Shown here: positions 1 to 9,059 of the stretch, piece after piece | Layout of the letters: each line of letters begins with the position of its first letter | How positions within the stretch are numbered: the first letter of the stretch is position 1 | DNA from: Gluconacetobacter sacchari | GTDB taxonomy: Bacteria > Pseudomonadota > Alphaproteobacteria > Acetobacterales > Acetobacteraceae | Direction: 5' to 3' | DNA: 51,526 nt | NCBI RefSeq assembly: GCF_014174255.1 | Contig: NZ_JABEQJ010000034.1 | Span: 1 to 51,526, forward strand | The notes under the pieces: generated by a model | What the model was told of the DNA's origin: nothing | The model's input: the letters and a program-made list of their open reading frames with translations, nothing else | The model's database searches: none | Program-made: the position numbers and the translations under genes

Positions 1-91
1 GCTCTTCAACGTCAAAAAATCCCGCCTGCTTCACGATCCATACTCCAATCAACGCAAGGAAAATGGAATCACAGAGCAGACCTCAAAACCA

Positions 92-141
92 GAGGGTTTT
101 TCGAACCCTCCAGGTGCGGCCGGGCCCGAAAGCCCGGCCGC
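92..141 (-). terminator. Tandem hairpin terminator of icd
   Basis: Two adjacent inverted repeats lie just past the icd stop. The first to be transcribed has perfect 10-bp arms, GCGGCCGGGC (116-125) and GCCCGGCCGC (132-141), around a 6-nt loop. The second has 7-bp arms, GAGGGTT (92-98) and AACCCTC (104-110), and on the minus strand is followed by a short T run. This is a plausible intrinsic terminator for the leftward icd transcript. Positions 1-91 show no gene I can support. Confidence 0.65.
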
Positions 142-149
142 CTCGGGCA

Positions 150-1370
150 TCAGCCGGCCGCGATCGCCTTGCGCAGGTTGGTGTCCAGCGCCGCCAGGAA
201 GTCCTGGGTGGTCAGCCATTTGGCATCCGGCCCGATCAGCAGGGCCAGGTCCTTGGTCATCTGGCCCGCCTCGACCGTCTCGACGCAGACGCGTTCCAGC
301 GTGTCGGCGAAATGCGTCACGTCCGGCGTGTTGTCGAACCGCCCGCGATAGGCCAGGCCGCGCGTCCAGGCGAAGATCGAGGCGATCGGGTTGGTGCTGG
401 TCGGCCGCCCCTTCTGGTGCTCGCGATAATGGCGGGTCACCGTGCCGTGCGCGGCCTCGGATTCCACCACGTCGCCGGTCGGGTTCAGCAGCACCGACGT
501 CATCAGCCCCAGGCTGCCGAAGCCCTGGGCCACGATGTCGCTCTCCACGTCGCCGTCATAGTTCTTGCACGCCCAGACATAGCCGCCGCTCCATTTCAGC
601 GCCGAGGCCACCATGTCGTCGATCAGCCGATGCTCGTAGGTCAGGCCCAGCGTCTCGAACTCGGCCTTGAACTCGGCGTCGTAGATCTCCTGGAACACGT
701 CCTTGAACATGCCGTCATAGGCCTTCAGGATCGTGTTCTTGGTGGACAGGTAGACCGGCAGCTTGCGGTCGCGGCCATAGGTCAGCGACGCGCGGGCGAA
801 CCCCTCGATCGAGGCACGGGTATTGTGCATGCCCAGCGCCACGCCCGGTCCCTTGAAATCATGCACGTCCAGCGACACCGGCGCGCCGCCGTCGGCGGGC
901 GTGTAGGTCAGGGTCACCGTGCCGGGGCCCGGGATCCTGGTCTCGGTGGCGCGATAGATGTCACCATAGGCATGGCGGCCGATGACGATCGGCTGCGTCC
1001 AGTGCGGCACCAGGCGCGGCACGTTGGAACAGATGATCGGCTCGCGGAAGATCGTGCCGTCCAGGATGTTGCGGATCGTGCCGTTGGGCGAGCGCCACAT
1101 CTTCTTCAGCCCGAACTCGGCCACCCGGGCCTCGTCGGGGGTGATGGTCGCGCATTTCACGCCGACGCGGTACCGTTTGATCGCCTCGGCGGCCTCGACC
1201 GTCACCCGGTCGTCGGTGGCGTCGCGATGCTCGATCCCCAGATCGTAATATTTCAGGTCGATATCGAGATACGGGAGAATCAGCTTCTCCTTGATGAAGC
1301 TCCAGATGATCCGCGTCATCTCGTCGCCGTCGAGTTCGACAACCGGTTCCTTCACCTTGATCTTGGCCAT
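150..1370 (-). CDS. icd: NADP-dependent isocitrate dehydrogenase
   Basis: Oxidatively decarboxylates isocitrate to 2-oxoglutarate with NADP in the cytoplasmic TCA cycle. The 406-aa product begins [20 protein letters not shown] and runs collinearly with the homodimeric, eukaryotic-like IDH family of about 400 residues common in Alphaproteobacteria. It includes the substrate and metal segment around [10 protein letters not shown] and the downstream GSLGLMTSV region. The frame is open another 52 codons upstream, but that extension is Pro/Gly/Arg-rich and unlike the family. The ATG at 1370 follows an AGAGGA ribosome-binding site, so it is the chosen start. The gene is monocistronic, ending in tandem hairpins on the left. 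To its right is a 255-bp leader region facing a rightward Fur-box promoter. Confidence 0.95.
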   Translation of the reverse strand: MAKIKVKEPVVELDGDEMTRIIWSFIKEKLILPYLDIDLKYYDLGIEHRDATDDRVTVEAAEAIKRYRVGVKCATITPDEARVAEFGLKKMWRSPNGTIRNILDGTIFREPIICSNVPRLVPHWTQPIVIGRHAYGDIYRATETRIPGPGTVTLTYTPADGGAPVSLDVHDFKGPGVALGMHNTRASIEGFARASLTYGRDRKLPVYLSTKNTILKAYDGMFKDVFQEIYDAEFKAEFETLGLTYEHRLIDDMVASALKWSGGYVWACKNYDGDVESDIVAQGFGSLGLMTSVLLNPTGDVVESEAAHGTVTRHYREHQKGRPTSTNPIASIFAWTRGLAYRGRFDNTPDVTHFADTLERVCVETVEAGQMTKDLALLIGPDAKWLTTQDFLAALDTNLRKAIAAG

Positions 1371-1579
1371 GCGGCTTGGTCCTCTTGGTTTTTTCTTGCC
1401 TGCGGGGATGAAACGATCGACGAGGCCCCAGGAAACCCGACGGGGTCCCCGGCCCGCCCCGGCCCAGTCCTGCCCGCGCGATGCGCCGGCCGCGAAATCC
1501 GGGCCCAATCTCATACCGGCCGGCACCAGGGCTGCCTAGCAGGCCTCTCGACTCTGTTATGACAATCGCGACATTATAC

Positions 1580-1607
1580 TTGCGAATGATTATCATTTGA
1601 ATATTAT
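1580..1607 (+). promoter_or_regulatory. Putative Fur-regulated promoter
   Basis: A rightward sigma70-like promoter with TTGCGA (1580-1585), a 16-bp spacer and TATTAT (1602-1607) encloses the near-palindrome AATGATTATCATT (1585-1597). That element matches 13 of 19 positions of the classical Fur box when aligned over 1582-1600. An operator between -35 and -10 fits iron-dependent repression. It points toward the small ORF at 1638 and possibly the dehydrogenase at 1901. It could also influence icd, which lies divergently about 210 bp away. The assignment is by motif only. Confidence 0.5.
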
Positions 1608-1637
1608 GGACGTCACTCTCGCCCGATGGAGTCCCGG

Positions 1638-1865
1638 ATGCAGCGCCATCTCTCGACCGGTTCCACCCTGATCTCGGCCTTGCTGGCCCGCGACCGCCCG
1701 GCCCGGCCGGCCCGCCGGGCCGACCTCGCCTTCCTCTTCGGCATCGCCGGCCCCCCGTCGTCCCCGCGCAAGGACGCGCGCGGCCATCGCGGATCACGAT
1801 CGGGTCATTCCCTCGGCGCGCTGATCCAGATCATAGCGCGGAGCCATGCCGACATGGTGGAGTAG
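1638..1865 (+). CDS. Small hypothetical protein behind a Fur-box promoter
   Basis: A 75-codon frame (start MQRHLSTGST) whose family I do not recognise. Support is contextual: the ATG at 1638 has GGAG at 1628-1631 at good spacing, and it begins about 30 bp after the -10 of the Fur-box promoter. An in-frame ATG at 1626 is an alternative start, but it would overlap the GGAG. The product is basic and rich in Arg, Pro and Ala, with a short hydrophobic stretch near residues 65-70 and no convincing signal peptide. The high-GC background makes chance open frames common, so it may be non-coding leader sequence. The next gene starts 35 bp downstream. Confidence 0.3.
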   Translation: MQRHLSTGSTLISALLARDRPARPARRADLAFLFGIAGPPSSPRKDARGHRGSRSGHSLGALIQIIARSHADMVE

Positions 1866-1900
1866 CCGCGCGATCCCGACCACACGCAAAGGCCCCGACC

Positions 1901-2887
1901 ATGCATGCGATGAGACTGGATGCCCCGCATACCGCGCTGCGCTGGGTGGAACTGCCGGACCGCCAGCCCGGCCCCGGCGAGATCCGGGTGCGGGTCGGCG
2001 CCTGCGGCGTCTGCCGCACCGACCTGCACGTGGTGGATGGCGACCTGCCCTTTCCCGGCCACCCGGTCATCCCGGGGCACGAGATCGTGGGCCGCATCGA
2101 CGCGCTGGGCGACGGCGTGCGGGACCTGCATCCGGGCCAGCGGGTCGGCATTCCCTGGCTGGGCCATACCTGCGGCGTCTGCCGCTACTGCCATGCCGGC
2201 CACGAGAATCTGTGCGACCATCCGCTCTTCACCGGCTACACGCGCGACGGCGGCTACGCCACGGCGGCGATCGCCGATGCGCGCTACGCCTTTCCCCTGG
2301 GCGAGGACGGCGACGACGTCGCCCTGGCCCCGCTGCTCTGCGCGGGGCTGATCGGCTGGCGGTCGCTGGTGATGGCGGGCGACGAGGCCAGGACGCTGGG
2401 CCTGTACGGTTTCGGCGCCGCCGCCCACATCATCGCCCAGGTCGCGCTCTGGCAGGGGCGCACGATCTGCGCCTTCACCCGCCCCGGCGACCAGGCGACG
2501 CAGGATTTCGCGCGCGGCCTCGGCGCGGCCTGGGCCGGCGGATCGGACGAACCGCCACCACGGGAACTGGACGCCGCCATCATCTTCGCGCCGGACGGCG
2601 CGCTGGTGCCCGCGGCCCTGCGCGCGGTGCGCAAGGGCGGCCGCGTGGTCTGCGCCGGCATCCACATGAGCGAGATCCCGGCCTTCTCCTACGACCTGCT
2701 GTGGGAGGAACGGCAACTGGTCTCGGTCGCCAACCTGACGCGGCAGGACGGGGTCGATTTCCTGTCGCTGGCGCCCAAGGCCGGCATCCGCACCCGCACC
2801 ACGCGCTACCCGCTGCGCGACGCCAACCGCGCGCTGGCCGACCTCCGCGCCGGACGGTTCGAGGGCGCGGCCGTCCTGGTTCCCTGA
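1901..2887 (+). CDS. Zinc-dependent alcohol dehydrogenase, AdhA/AdhP-like
   Basis: A medium-chain NAD(P)-dependent alcohol dehydrogenase of 328 aa that interconverts alcohols and aldehydes in the cytoplasm. Catalytic-zinc ligands are visible as Cys38 and the GHE motif at residues 59-61. The structural-zinc lobe has four cysteines at 91, 94, 97 and 105. The Rossmann segment at about 165-175 reads GFGAAA where GxGxxG is usual. The overall pattern fits the group annotated as zinc-binding alcohol dehydrogenase family protein. The ATG at 1901 follows an AAAGG-like site. No partner gene is coupled to it. A 138-bp spacer without a visible gene separates it from the helicase. The substrate cannot be predicted. 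Confidence 0.88.
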   Translation: MHAMRLDAPHTALRWVELPDRQPGPGEIRVRVGACGVCRTDLHVVDGDLPFPGHPVIPGHEIVGRIDALGDGVRDLHPGQRVGIPWLGHTCGVCRYCHAGHENLCDHPLFTGYTRDGGYATAAIADARYAFPLGEDGDDVALAPLLCAGLIGWRSLVMAGDEARTLGLYGFGAAAHIIAQVALWQGRTICAFTRPGDQATQDFARGLGAAWAGGSDEPPPRELDAAIIFAPDGALVPAALRAVRKGGRVVCAGIHMSEIPAFSYDLLWEERQLVSVANLTRQDGVDFLSLAPKAGIRTRTTRYPLRDANRALADLRAGRFEGAAVLVP

Positions 2888-3025
2888 CGGGCGAAGCCCT
2901 GCCCTGCGGGGCAAAAGCGCTTTCGCTCTGGTATTTTCGGCGGCGAGTCTTTATGGAGCGCGATCTCCCGCCATCGTGCCCCTGCCCGCCTCGCGCCGCG
3001 CCACGCCGTGGCCTTTTCTGTCCGG

Positions 3026-4774
3026 ATGACCCGCCTCATGCCTTTTCCCGAAACCCATCCCGCCCTCCGGCGCGCGCTCGACGCGCGCGGCTATGACGAG
3101 CCCACGCCGGTCCAGCAGGCCGTGCTGGATGTCGCGGCGGACGGCAAGGACCTGCTGGTGTCGGCCCAGACCGGCTCGGGCAAGACGGTGGCGTTCGGGC
3201 TGGCCATGGCCGACACGCTGCTGGGCGGCGCGGAACGGTTCGGACCGGCCGGCGCGCCGCTGGCCGTCATCGTCGCGCCGACGCGCGAACTGGCCATGCA
3301 GGTGCAGCGCGAGCTGACATGGCTGTACGCCCCGGCCGGCGGGCGCATCGTCTCGTGCATCGGCGGCATGGACGCGCGGCGCGAGGCACGAGCGCTGGAA
3401 CTCGGCGCCCATATCGTGGTCGGCACCCCGGGCCGGCTGTGCGACCACCAGCGTCGCGGCCGGCTGGTGCTGTCGGACCTGCGCGTCGTGGTGCTGGACG
3501 AAGCCGACGAGATGCTGGACCTGGGCTTCCGCGAGGAGCTGGAGCAGTTGCTGGACGCGATGCCCGCCACGCGCCGCACGCTGCTGTTCTCGGCCACCAT
3601 CGCCAAGGAAATCGCCTCGCTCGCCCGGCGGTACCAGCGCGACGCGCTGCGCATCGACACGCTGTCGGGCGCCCGCCAGCACGCCGACATCAGCTACCGC
3701 GCCGTGCTGACCGACCCGCGCGAGATCATCCCGGCCGTGGTCAACATCCTGCGCTACACCGACAGCCCGACCTCGATGGTGTTCTGCGCCACCCGCGAAC
3801 TGGTGCGCCACATGCAGGGCGCGCTGCTGGAACGCGGCTTCGCGTCGGTGGCACTGTCGGGCGAACTGGGCCAGAACGAGCGCACGCGCGCCATCGACAG
3901 CCTGCGCACCGGCCAGGCCAGCGTCTGCGTCGCGACCGACGTGGCGGCGCGCGGCATCGACATCCCGGCCCTGGCCCTGGTGGTGCATGCCAGCCTGCCG
4001 ACCGACAGCGCCACCCTGCTGCACCGTTCGGGCCGCACCGGCCGCGCCGGGCGCAAGGGCGTGTGCGCCCTGGTCGTGCCGGTCTCGATGCGCCGGCGCG
4101 CCGAGCGCCTGCTGGCCATGGCCAAGGTCACGGCGGAATGGACGGCGGTCCCCACCGCCGACGCCATCCGCGCCCAGGATTTCGAACGGCTGCTGACCGA
4201 CCAGAGCCTGACCGACCCCGTCGCCCCGGGCGACGAGGAACAGGTCGCCCGCCTGGCCGCCGACCGCACGCCCGAACAGCTCGCGGCGGCACTGCTGCAA
4301 ATGTATCGCGCCCGCCTGCCCGACCCGGAGGACATTCGCCCCCTGCGCGTCGACGCCCCCCGCCCGGCCCGGGACGGCGAGCCCGCCGCCCGCCGCGAGC
4401 GCCCGACGCGCGAGGATCACGGCCCGCGCGGCGACGGCGTCTGGTTCTCCATGAGCGTGGGGCGGCAGGACAAGGCCGATCCGAAATGGCTGGTGCCGCT
4501 GATCTGCCGCCTGGGCGGCGTGCGCAAGAACGAGATCGGCTCGATCCGCATCGCCGGCGACCACACATTGTTCGAGATCGCCCCGGCCTCGGCCGAGCGC
4601 TTCAGCGCCTGCGTCGCCGCCACCGATTCCGACGAGGTCCGGATCAACCCGGCGCAGGCCCCCGCCGGGGGCGCCGAAGGCGGCCCGCGTGGACGCAATC
4701 CCCGCAGCGCCCCCCCCTCCGGCGGCCCCCGCCGGCGCCCGGCCGGGGCATCCACGCGCAAGCGCGGCGCATAG
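3026..4774 (+). CDS. DEAD-box ATP-dependent RNA helicase with DbpA-type RNA-binding tail
   Basis: Unwinds RNA using ATP, probably in ribosome assembly or mRNA decay. The helicase core is complete: Q motif near residue 28, Walker A AQTGSGKT at 47-54, PTRELA at about 85, DEAD at 158-161, SAT at 189-191, and HRSGRTGRAG near 340. After a Pro/Arg-rich linker, residues of about 470-540 resemble the DbpA-type RNA-binding fold of DeaD/CsdA and DbpA proteins. The tail is Arg/Gly/Pro-rich, as in cold-shock helicases. The start is uncertain: ATG 3026, ATG 3038 and an upstream GTG at 3008 are all in frame, and none has a strong Shine-Dalgarno. I would call it deaD/csdA-like rather than name it firmly. 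Confidence 0.93.
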   Translation: MTRLMPFPETHPALRRALDARGYDEPTPVQQAVLDVAADGKDLLVSAQTGSGKTVAFGLAMADTLLGGAERFGPAGAPLAVIVAPTRELAMQVQRELTWLYAPAGGRIVSCIGGMDARREARALELGAHIVVGTPGRLCDHQRRGRLVLSDLRVVVLDEADEMLDLGFREELEQLLDAMPATRRTLLFSATIAKEIASLARRYQRDALRIDTLSGARQHADISYRAVLTDPREIIPAVVNILRYTDSPTSMVFCATRELVRHMQGALLERGFASVALSGELGQNERTRAIDSLRTGQASVCVATDVAARGIDIPALALVVHASLPTDSATLLHRSGRTGRAGRKGVCALVVPVSMRRRAERLLAMAKVTAEWTAVPTADAIRAQDFERLLTDQSLTDPVAPGDEEQVARLAADRTPEQLAAALLQMYRARLPDPEDIRPLRVDAPRPARDGEPAARRERPTREDHGPRGDGVWFSMSVGRQDKADPKWLVPLICRLGGVRKNEIGSIRIAGDHTLFEIAPASAERFSACVAATDSDEVRINPAQAPAGGAEGGPRGRNPRSAPPSGGPRRRPAGASTRKRGA

Positions 4775-4830
4775 GCTCGTTCGGCCCCGGTTCCCGCGCG
4801 CTTCGGCGGTCTCTCGGCCCGAACCGGCGT

Positions 4831-4862
4831 GCCGCGCGACGGAACCGGTCCCGTCGCGCGGC
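4831..4862. terminator. Strong GC hairpin between convergent genes
   Basis: Perfect 12-bp arms GCCGCGCGACGG (4831-4842) and CCGTCGCGCGGC (4851-4862) flank an 8-nt loop. It sits in the 286-bp space between the convergent helicase and glycosidase genes, where I see no gene. It has no T run on either side, so if it terminates it may act with Rho or only as a 3-prime-end stabiliser. It also marks the left edge of the catabolic island. Confidence 0.55.
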
Positions 4863-5060
4863 CGATGAGCCGCGACGAACGCACCGATCGATACCCCGTA
4901 GGGCCGAAAGCCGCGATGCCGGCCTCGCGCAGAATGTCGCAATCCGCGAGCCGGCGCCGGAACAACACAAGCCCCGCCCACTGCCTCGCCTCATCGCGGC
5001 ACCAGCGCCTCAACCGTGCAGCCGATCTTCGAAGGCATCCCAAGGCGCAGGGTCAGATGC

Positions 5061-6386
5061 TCACCTGACCAACTTCCAGCATACGGAACCCGGCAATTTC
5101 AGGCCGGCCAGCAATGCCGCACTGGGCTTTGGCACGCGAGCCTGCATTGCCCGGTTTACCGACACAAGCCCCATATGTGGCGCATAACCAGCCGACCACT
5201 CGTAGCTATCAAGAAAAGACCAGTGGTAGTAACCCCGAATATCCACTCCATCCCGCCGGGCCCGTTCCAGAGCCGCGACGGCCGACCGGATGTAATGCTG
5301 CCGCTGTGCGTCGTCGTCCGTCGCGATGCCGTTTTCAGTCACGACCACGGGCAACCGCGCGACGGATGCAGCGTAACGACACGCCCCCTCCACACAATCG
5401 GGATAAAATTCCCACCCCATGGCCGTCTTTTCGGAAGATGCCGATGTCGGCACGATACCGGCCGGACCGATCAAATTGCGGGTATATACCTGAACACCGA
5501 CGAAATCGGCGCTCTCCCGCGCCGCGACCAGCCAGTTTTCATAAACATAACGCCGCTTCTCATCCCGGCGTCCGGGCGGCCCCACAGCCTGGTCGTCCGT
5601 CATCGCAAGCGTGACGCCCAGAGGATACTGTCCCGGTCCGGAGCGGATCACACCGATGGCACGCCGATGCGCCGCGATCATCCTGTCCTCGACGCGCTGC
5701 GGATCGCCGGATAGATAATAGCCGAACCGATCCGAACCACATTGCCGCGCGGCCTCGGACAACATGGCCTGCTTCCCCGCCGGCTCGCCCGGCCGGCCCC
5801 ACAACAGCAATTTGTGCAGATCCGGTTCGTTGAACGTTGCGGCGATCCCGATCAGGTCGCCCAACGCGCGCGATGTGACATCGCAATACCGCAGAAAACG
5901 GTCGACAGCGTCCCGCGCCTCCCAGCCTCCCTCGGCGGCAAACCAGGCCGGATTCGCAAAATGGCTGTACGTCACGCAGGGCACGAGATCGTGCTCGTGA
6001 CAGCACCGCAATACATCCCGATAATGTGCGAGGGCATCGCGAGAAATGACCCCCTTTTCCGGCTCGATGCGCGCCCACTCGAGCGAGAACCGGAAGGAGT
6101 TGAAGCCCAGCCACGCCAGCAGGGCGATATCCTCGCGATAACGCCGGTAATGGTCGTCCGCCAGGCCCGCCGGCTCCCGGAAAAGCGTGGACGGCACGCG
6201 TTCGAGAATCCGGATATCGGCCGCGCGTTCGTCGCCCTCCACCTGGTAGCCGCTCGAAGCCGCTCCCCAGAGAAAGGGCAGCGTCCTGCAAGGAGCGGCA
6301 AAAGCGGAACGGACCGGCCATGCCGTCGCGGCCGCCAGAACGGTGCGTCGCGTCACACGTGCCGCAGCAGAGTTACCAGACGTCAT
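5061..6386 (-). CDS. Exported GH1 beta-glycosidase
   Basis: A glycoside hydrolase family 1 enzyme of 441 aa, expected to remove beta-linked glucose or a related sugar from glycosides. Retaining-mechanism residues are present: the acid/base Glu187 in TFNEP and the nucleophile Glu351 in VTENG. The N-terminus carries a twin-arginine signal (TRRTVL at about 12-17, then an Ala-rich core ending near AFA at 28-30), so it should be folded in the cytoplasm and exported by Tat. Most bacterial GH1 enzymes are cytoplasmic, which makes this unusual. The ATG at 6386 is chosen because the signal follows it; the frame stays open 18 codons further. It lies 61 bp downstream of the TonB-dependent receptor, so the two probably form an operon for capture and deglycosylation of one compound. 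Confidence 0.88.
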   Translation of the reverse strand: MTSGNSAAARVTRRTVLAAATAWPVRSAFAAPCRTLPFLWGAASSGYQVEGDERAADIRILERVPSTLFREPAGLADDHYRRYREDIALLAWLGFNSFRFSLEWARIEPEKGVISRDALAHYRDVLRCCHEHDLVPCVTYSHFANPAWFAAEGGWEARDAVDRFLRYCDVTSRALGDLIGIAATFNEPDLHKLLLWGRPGEPAGKQAMLSEAARQCGSDRFGYYLSGDPQRVEDRMIAAHRRAIGVIRSGPGQYPLGVTLAMTDDQAVGPPGRRDEKRRYVYENWLVAARESADFVGVQVYTRNLIGPAGIVPTSASSEKTAMGWEFYPDCVEGACRYAASVARLPVVVTENGIATDDDAQRQHYIRSAVAALERARRDGVDIRGYYHWSFLDSYEWSAGYAPHMGLVSVNRAMQARVPKPSAALLAGLKLPGSVCWKLVR

Positions 6387-6447
6387 TTCATCTTCCACCC
6401 ATCCGTTTGCATCAACCCGCCCAGGAGACCGAACAGCCACAAATCAT

Positions 6448-8910
6448 TCAGAACCCGACACTGAAGGTTCCGATAAACGCACGCCCCGCGCCAAGAAAAT
6501 AGGTCGGTGCGCTCCCTGCGATCATGGTCCCATGCACGCCCCGCGTCGTATGCGCGGCACCCGTGACGGAATTCGCACCACTTATATAAGTCGATCCGGC
6601 GAGGTTTTGAATATTAAGCCTGAACTCAGGTTGCTTCATGAACGAAACATTATGAAACCGATACCCGAGGGTCAGATCCACATTGGCATGGGCGGGAATA
6701 GATTCGTCATCCATGAAGGTGGAATACTGGCTGTCCATATATTTCATGTTGACATTGCCGAACAGCGATCCGTCATCATAATTCAGACCTGCCGCCGCAC
6801 TCCATTTCGGCGCGCGAACCGCGATCTTTCCCGCTGTCGGCAGATAGTCCCTGCCGACCTGGAGGTTATTGTCGGTGGTGACGTGCAGATACTCACCCGA
6901 CATATAGGGCCGGAAGTGATGCCACGGACGGGTGCCGACCTCGACATCCACGCCACGCCCGGTTTCGCCGCCGGCATTGATGAACGTGTTGACCGACGCA
7001 CCATTGATGATGGCAGCGGTGGAGATCTGGCGATTGGTGAAATTGTAGTTGAAGAAGGAAACCGTCGCCATCACCTCGGACCCGGTATAGCGATAGCCGA
7101 TCTCCTCGGAAATCGAGAATTCGTTTTTCTGCTGATTGTTGCCGGCAATCAGCAGCGCACCCGTCGCGCCGTTATAGCTGTTGAACATCGAATTCGCGGT
7201 CGGCATACGGAACGCCGTGTTCCCACTGAAGAAAATCTGATGCTCCGGCGTGAACTGGTAGCGGAAGCCGAACTGCGGCGTGACCTGAAACGTGTTTTGA
7301 CCGACGTCGCTCTGGTCGCCCGGCAGATAATTGTATCCGGGACGATGAATCCAGAGCAGTTTTACCCCTGCATCCGCCATCAGCTTGTCGCCGAGCGCGT
7401 TGATCTCGTCGCCCAGATACAGCGCGTTGGTATAGGTGCGCGTGATCCAGTCCGTGGACATGTATTCCTGACCGTTCTTCAGCCGCGCATTCGTCGCGTA
7501 ATTGCCGAGAAGCGACGCAGGCGCGCCAGACGCCGTCACGGCGCCATAGGTCGTCGTATAGACCTGTCGCGTGTAATCGAACCAGTATCCGGCCTTGAGC
7601 GTGTTGATCCCCTTCTTCCAGGATACGACCGTATTCACGCCAGGATGTTCGATGTCGAACGTCGTCGGCACATTGACGATCCTCGCACTGCCATAAGTGG
7701 GCACGCCCGAAAGGTCGAGCGAGACATGCTGGCTGCCGTAGAACGCCTGGCCGCTGTTCGGAAGCGTGCTGCCATACGCGAAGCCACCCCAGGAATGATA
7801 TAGATAGGGCGTGACGTTTATCTTGACCGTATTGTGCAGCAGGCTGAGATCGGTCGGCGCGCTGACGATCAACGTCCCGGCGTCCTCGCCATGCAACTGG
7901 TAATAATTCGGGTTCGTTCCAGTGAAAACGTTGGAATAGTTGTAATTATTTCCATATTCTCGATACTGCGCGAGCGTCGGTGTGGTAAGCATGTATAGGC
8001 GGTAGTCGGTATAGGCGACCACGAGTTTCGACGCACCGACCGAACCCCAGTCCTTGACGAGCTTGAAGTCGAAGTGGTCGCGCCGGTAGGGCGCAGCCGG
8101 ACCACGCCAGTTCTTTCCGAGAAGATGCGAATAACTCAGGAAGAATTTTACGCCGGAATGCCCGAGTTCGCCGCTGTCGACCCGGAGGGACTGCCGGTAT
8201 GTGTCGTAAGACCCGAACGTCAGGTTCATCTGGCCGCCCGCCTTGTCCGCGGGATCGAGCAGGGTCATGCGCGTCAATCCGCCGGCGGCGCCGATCATCG
8301 GCGCAGTCAGGTCGACTGTCGTCGGTTGCAGGCTTTCGGACTGGATCACGTCTCCATCGGGATATTGCGATGGAATGGTCACGTAGGTGCCGACATTGTT
8401 GAGCGGCGCGCCTTCCATCAGGAAGCCGATCTCATCACCATTCAGGCCGCGCACGATGAAATTGCCGGATTGCATATTATAGGGGTCGGAGGTTGCCACA
8501 TTGGTGCCCGGGACCATCCGCATCACCTCGTAGGACGACGCGGTCGGCGATTGCGCAGCCACGAAATCGCGGGTGACTGTGCTGATGGCAACGGCGGAGG
8601 TCTGCTTCACCATTAGGCCGCCGCCAACATCCCGGCCGGTCACGCCACTCGGCGTCTGGTGAACGTGGGTGACGACGTCGATGGTCTCGCCACGCGCCGC
8701 GGGTTGCCGGGACGCAGCGCCGGCGACCGGTGTGGCGGCGACGCGGGAGGCGCCGACATGCGGAGTGGTCGGCCTTGCGGCGCCGGCCTGCACCTGCCGG
8801 CTCGTCGCATGCGCGGTACAGAGGGGAAGCGCCAGACACGTGCCGGCGAGAAGAAGCGCAGTGCCCGGCAACAAAGTCCGGGCAGGGCGGGGAAGCATGG
8901 AACGGATCAT
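6448..8910 (-). CDS. TonB-dependent outer-membrane receptor
   Basis: An outer-membrane, TonB-energised transporter of 820 aa. The start at 8910 has a GGAGG ribosome-binding site. It opens a signal peptide ending in an Ala-rich stretch after the LLLAGTCLALPL core. A TonB-box-like ETIDVV follows, then a plug domain (about 70-220), then a Tyr/Asn-rich beta-barrel ending in the canonical C-terminal Phe (FSVGF). The leader lacks a Fur box. With the downstream Tat-exported beta-glycosidase and the neighbouring oxygenase genes, this suggests import of a plant-type glycoside or aromatic compound rather than a siderophore. A strong promoter and candidate operator precede it. The same frame is open 40 codons further upstream, but that would run through the promoter. 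Confidence 0.9.
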   Translation of the reverse strand: MIRSMLPRPARTLLPGTALLLAGTCLALPLCTAHATSRQVQAGAARPTTPHVGASRVAATPVAGAASRQPAARGETIDVVTHVHQTPSGVTGRDVGGGLMVKQTSAVAISTVTRDFVAAQSPTASSYEVMRMVPGTNVATSDPYNMQSGNFIVRGLNGDEIGFLMEGAPLNNVGTYVTIPSQYPDGDVIQSESLQPTTVDLTAPMIGAAGGLTRMTLLDPADKAGGQMNLTFGSYDTYRQSLRVDSGELGHSGVKFFLSYSHLLGKNWRGPAAPYRRDHFDFKLVKDWGSVGASKLVVAYTDYRLYMLTTPTLAQYREYGNNYNYSNVFTGTNPNYYQLHGEDAGTLIVSAPTDLSLLHNTVKINVTPYLYHSWGGFAYGSTLPNSGQAFYGSQHVSLDLSGVPTYGSARIVNVPTTFDIEHPGVNTVVSWKKGINTLKAGYWFDYTRQVYTTTYGAVTASGAPASLLGNYATNARLKNGQEYMSTDWITRTYTNALYLGDEINALGDKLMADAGVKLLWIHRPGYNYLPGDQSDVGQNTFQVTPQFGFRYQFTPEHQIFFSGNTAFRMPTANSMFNSYNGATGALLIAGNNQQKNEFSISEEIGYRYTGSEVMATVSFFNYNFTNRQISTAAIINGASVNTFINAGGETGRGVDVEVGTRPWHHFRPYMSGEYLHVTTDNNLQVGRDYLPTAGKIAVRAPKWSAAAGLNYDDGSLFGNVNMKYMDSQYSTFMDDESIPAHANVDLTLGYRFHNVSFMKQPEFRLNIQNLAGSTYISGANSVTGAAHTTRGVHGTMIAGSAPTYFLGAGRAFIGTFSVGF

Positions 8911-8928
8911 TGGCGCCTCCGGCGAAGG

Positions 8929-9002
8929 GGTCACGGTGTGACCAAATACGGTCACATTGTCCAAAAATAGAATAAGATCGCGTCTCTGTTGTGTCAACGA
9001 AA
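8929..9002 (-). promoter_or_regulatory. TonB-receptor promoter with triple-arm operator
   Basis: On the minus strand TTGACA (complement of 8992-8997), a 17-bp spacer and TATTCT (complement of 8969-8974) form a near-consensus sigma70 promoter for the receptor gene. Immediately downstream, over the expected start site, the 6-mer GGTCAC/GTGACC occurs three times in alternating orientation: 8929-8934, 8938-8943 and 8950-8955. This creates one inverted repeat with a 3-bp spacer and one with a 6-bp spacer (7-bp arms if the flanking T/A pair is counted). The position fits a repressor site. IclR proteins encoded nearby are candidates, but no link is shown. Confidence 0.6.
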
Positions 9003-9059
9003 TGATCATGAAATCGCGCGAGCGCGACACGTCATCGCACTAAATTCATGCTCGGAACG

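Noticed and set aside
63-1562. Long open frame on the plus strand across icd
   Set aside because: It is antisense to a well-matched icd gene and has the Arg/Pro/His-rich, repetitive character of GC-rich shadow frames.
2951-4981. Very long minus-strand frame over the DEAD-box helicase
   Set aside because: The plus-strand helicase has all family motifs; the antisense product has none.
6448-8910. TonB receptor as a Fur-regulated siderophore receptor
   Set aside because: No Fur-like box in its leader; the neighbours are catabolic rather than iron-uptake genes.
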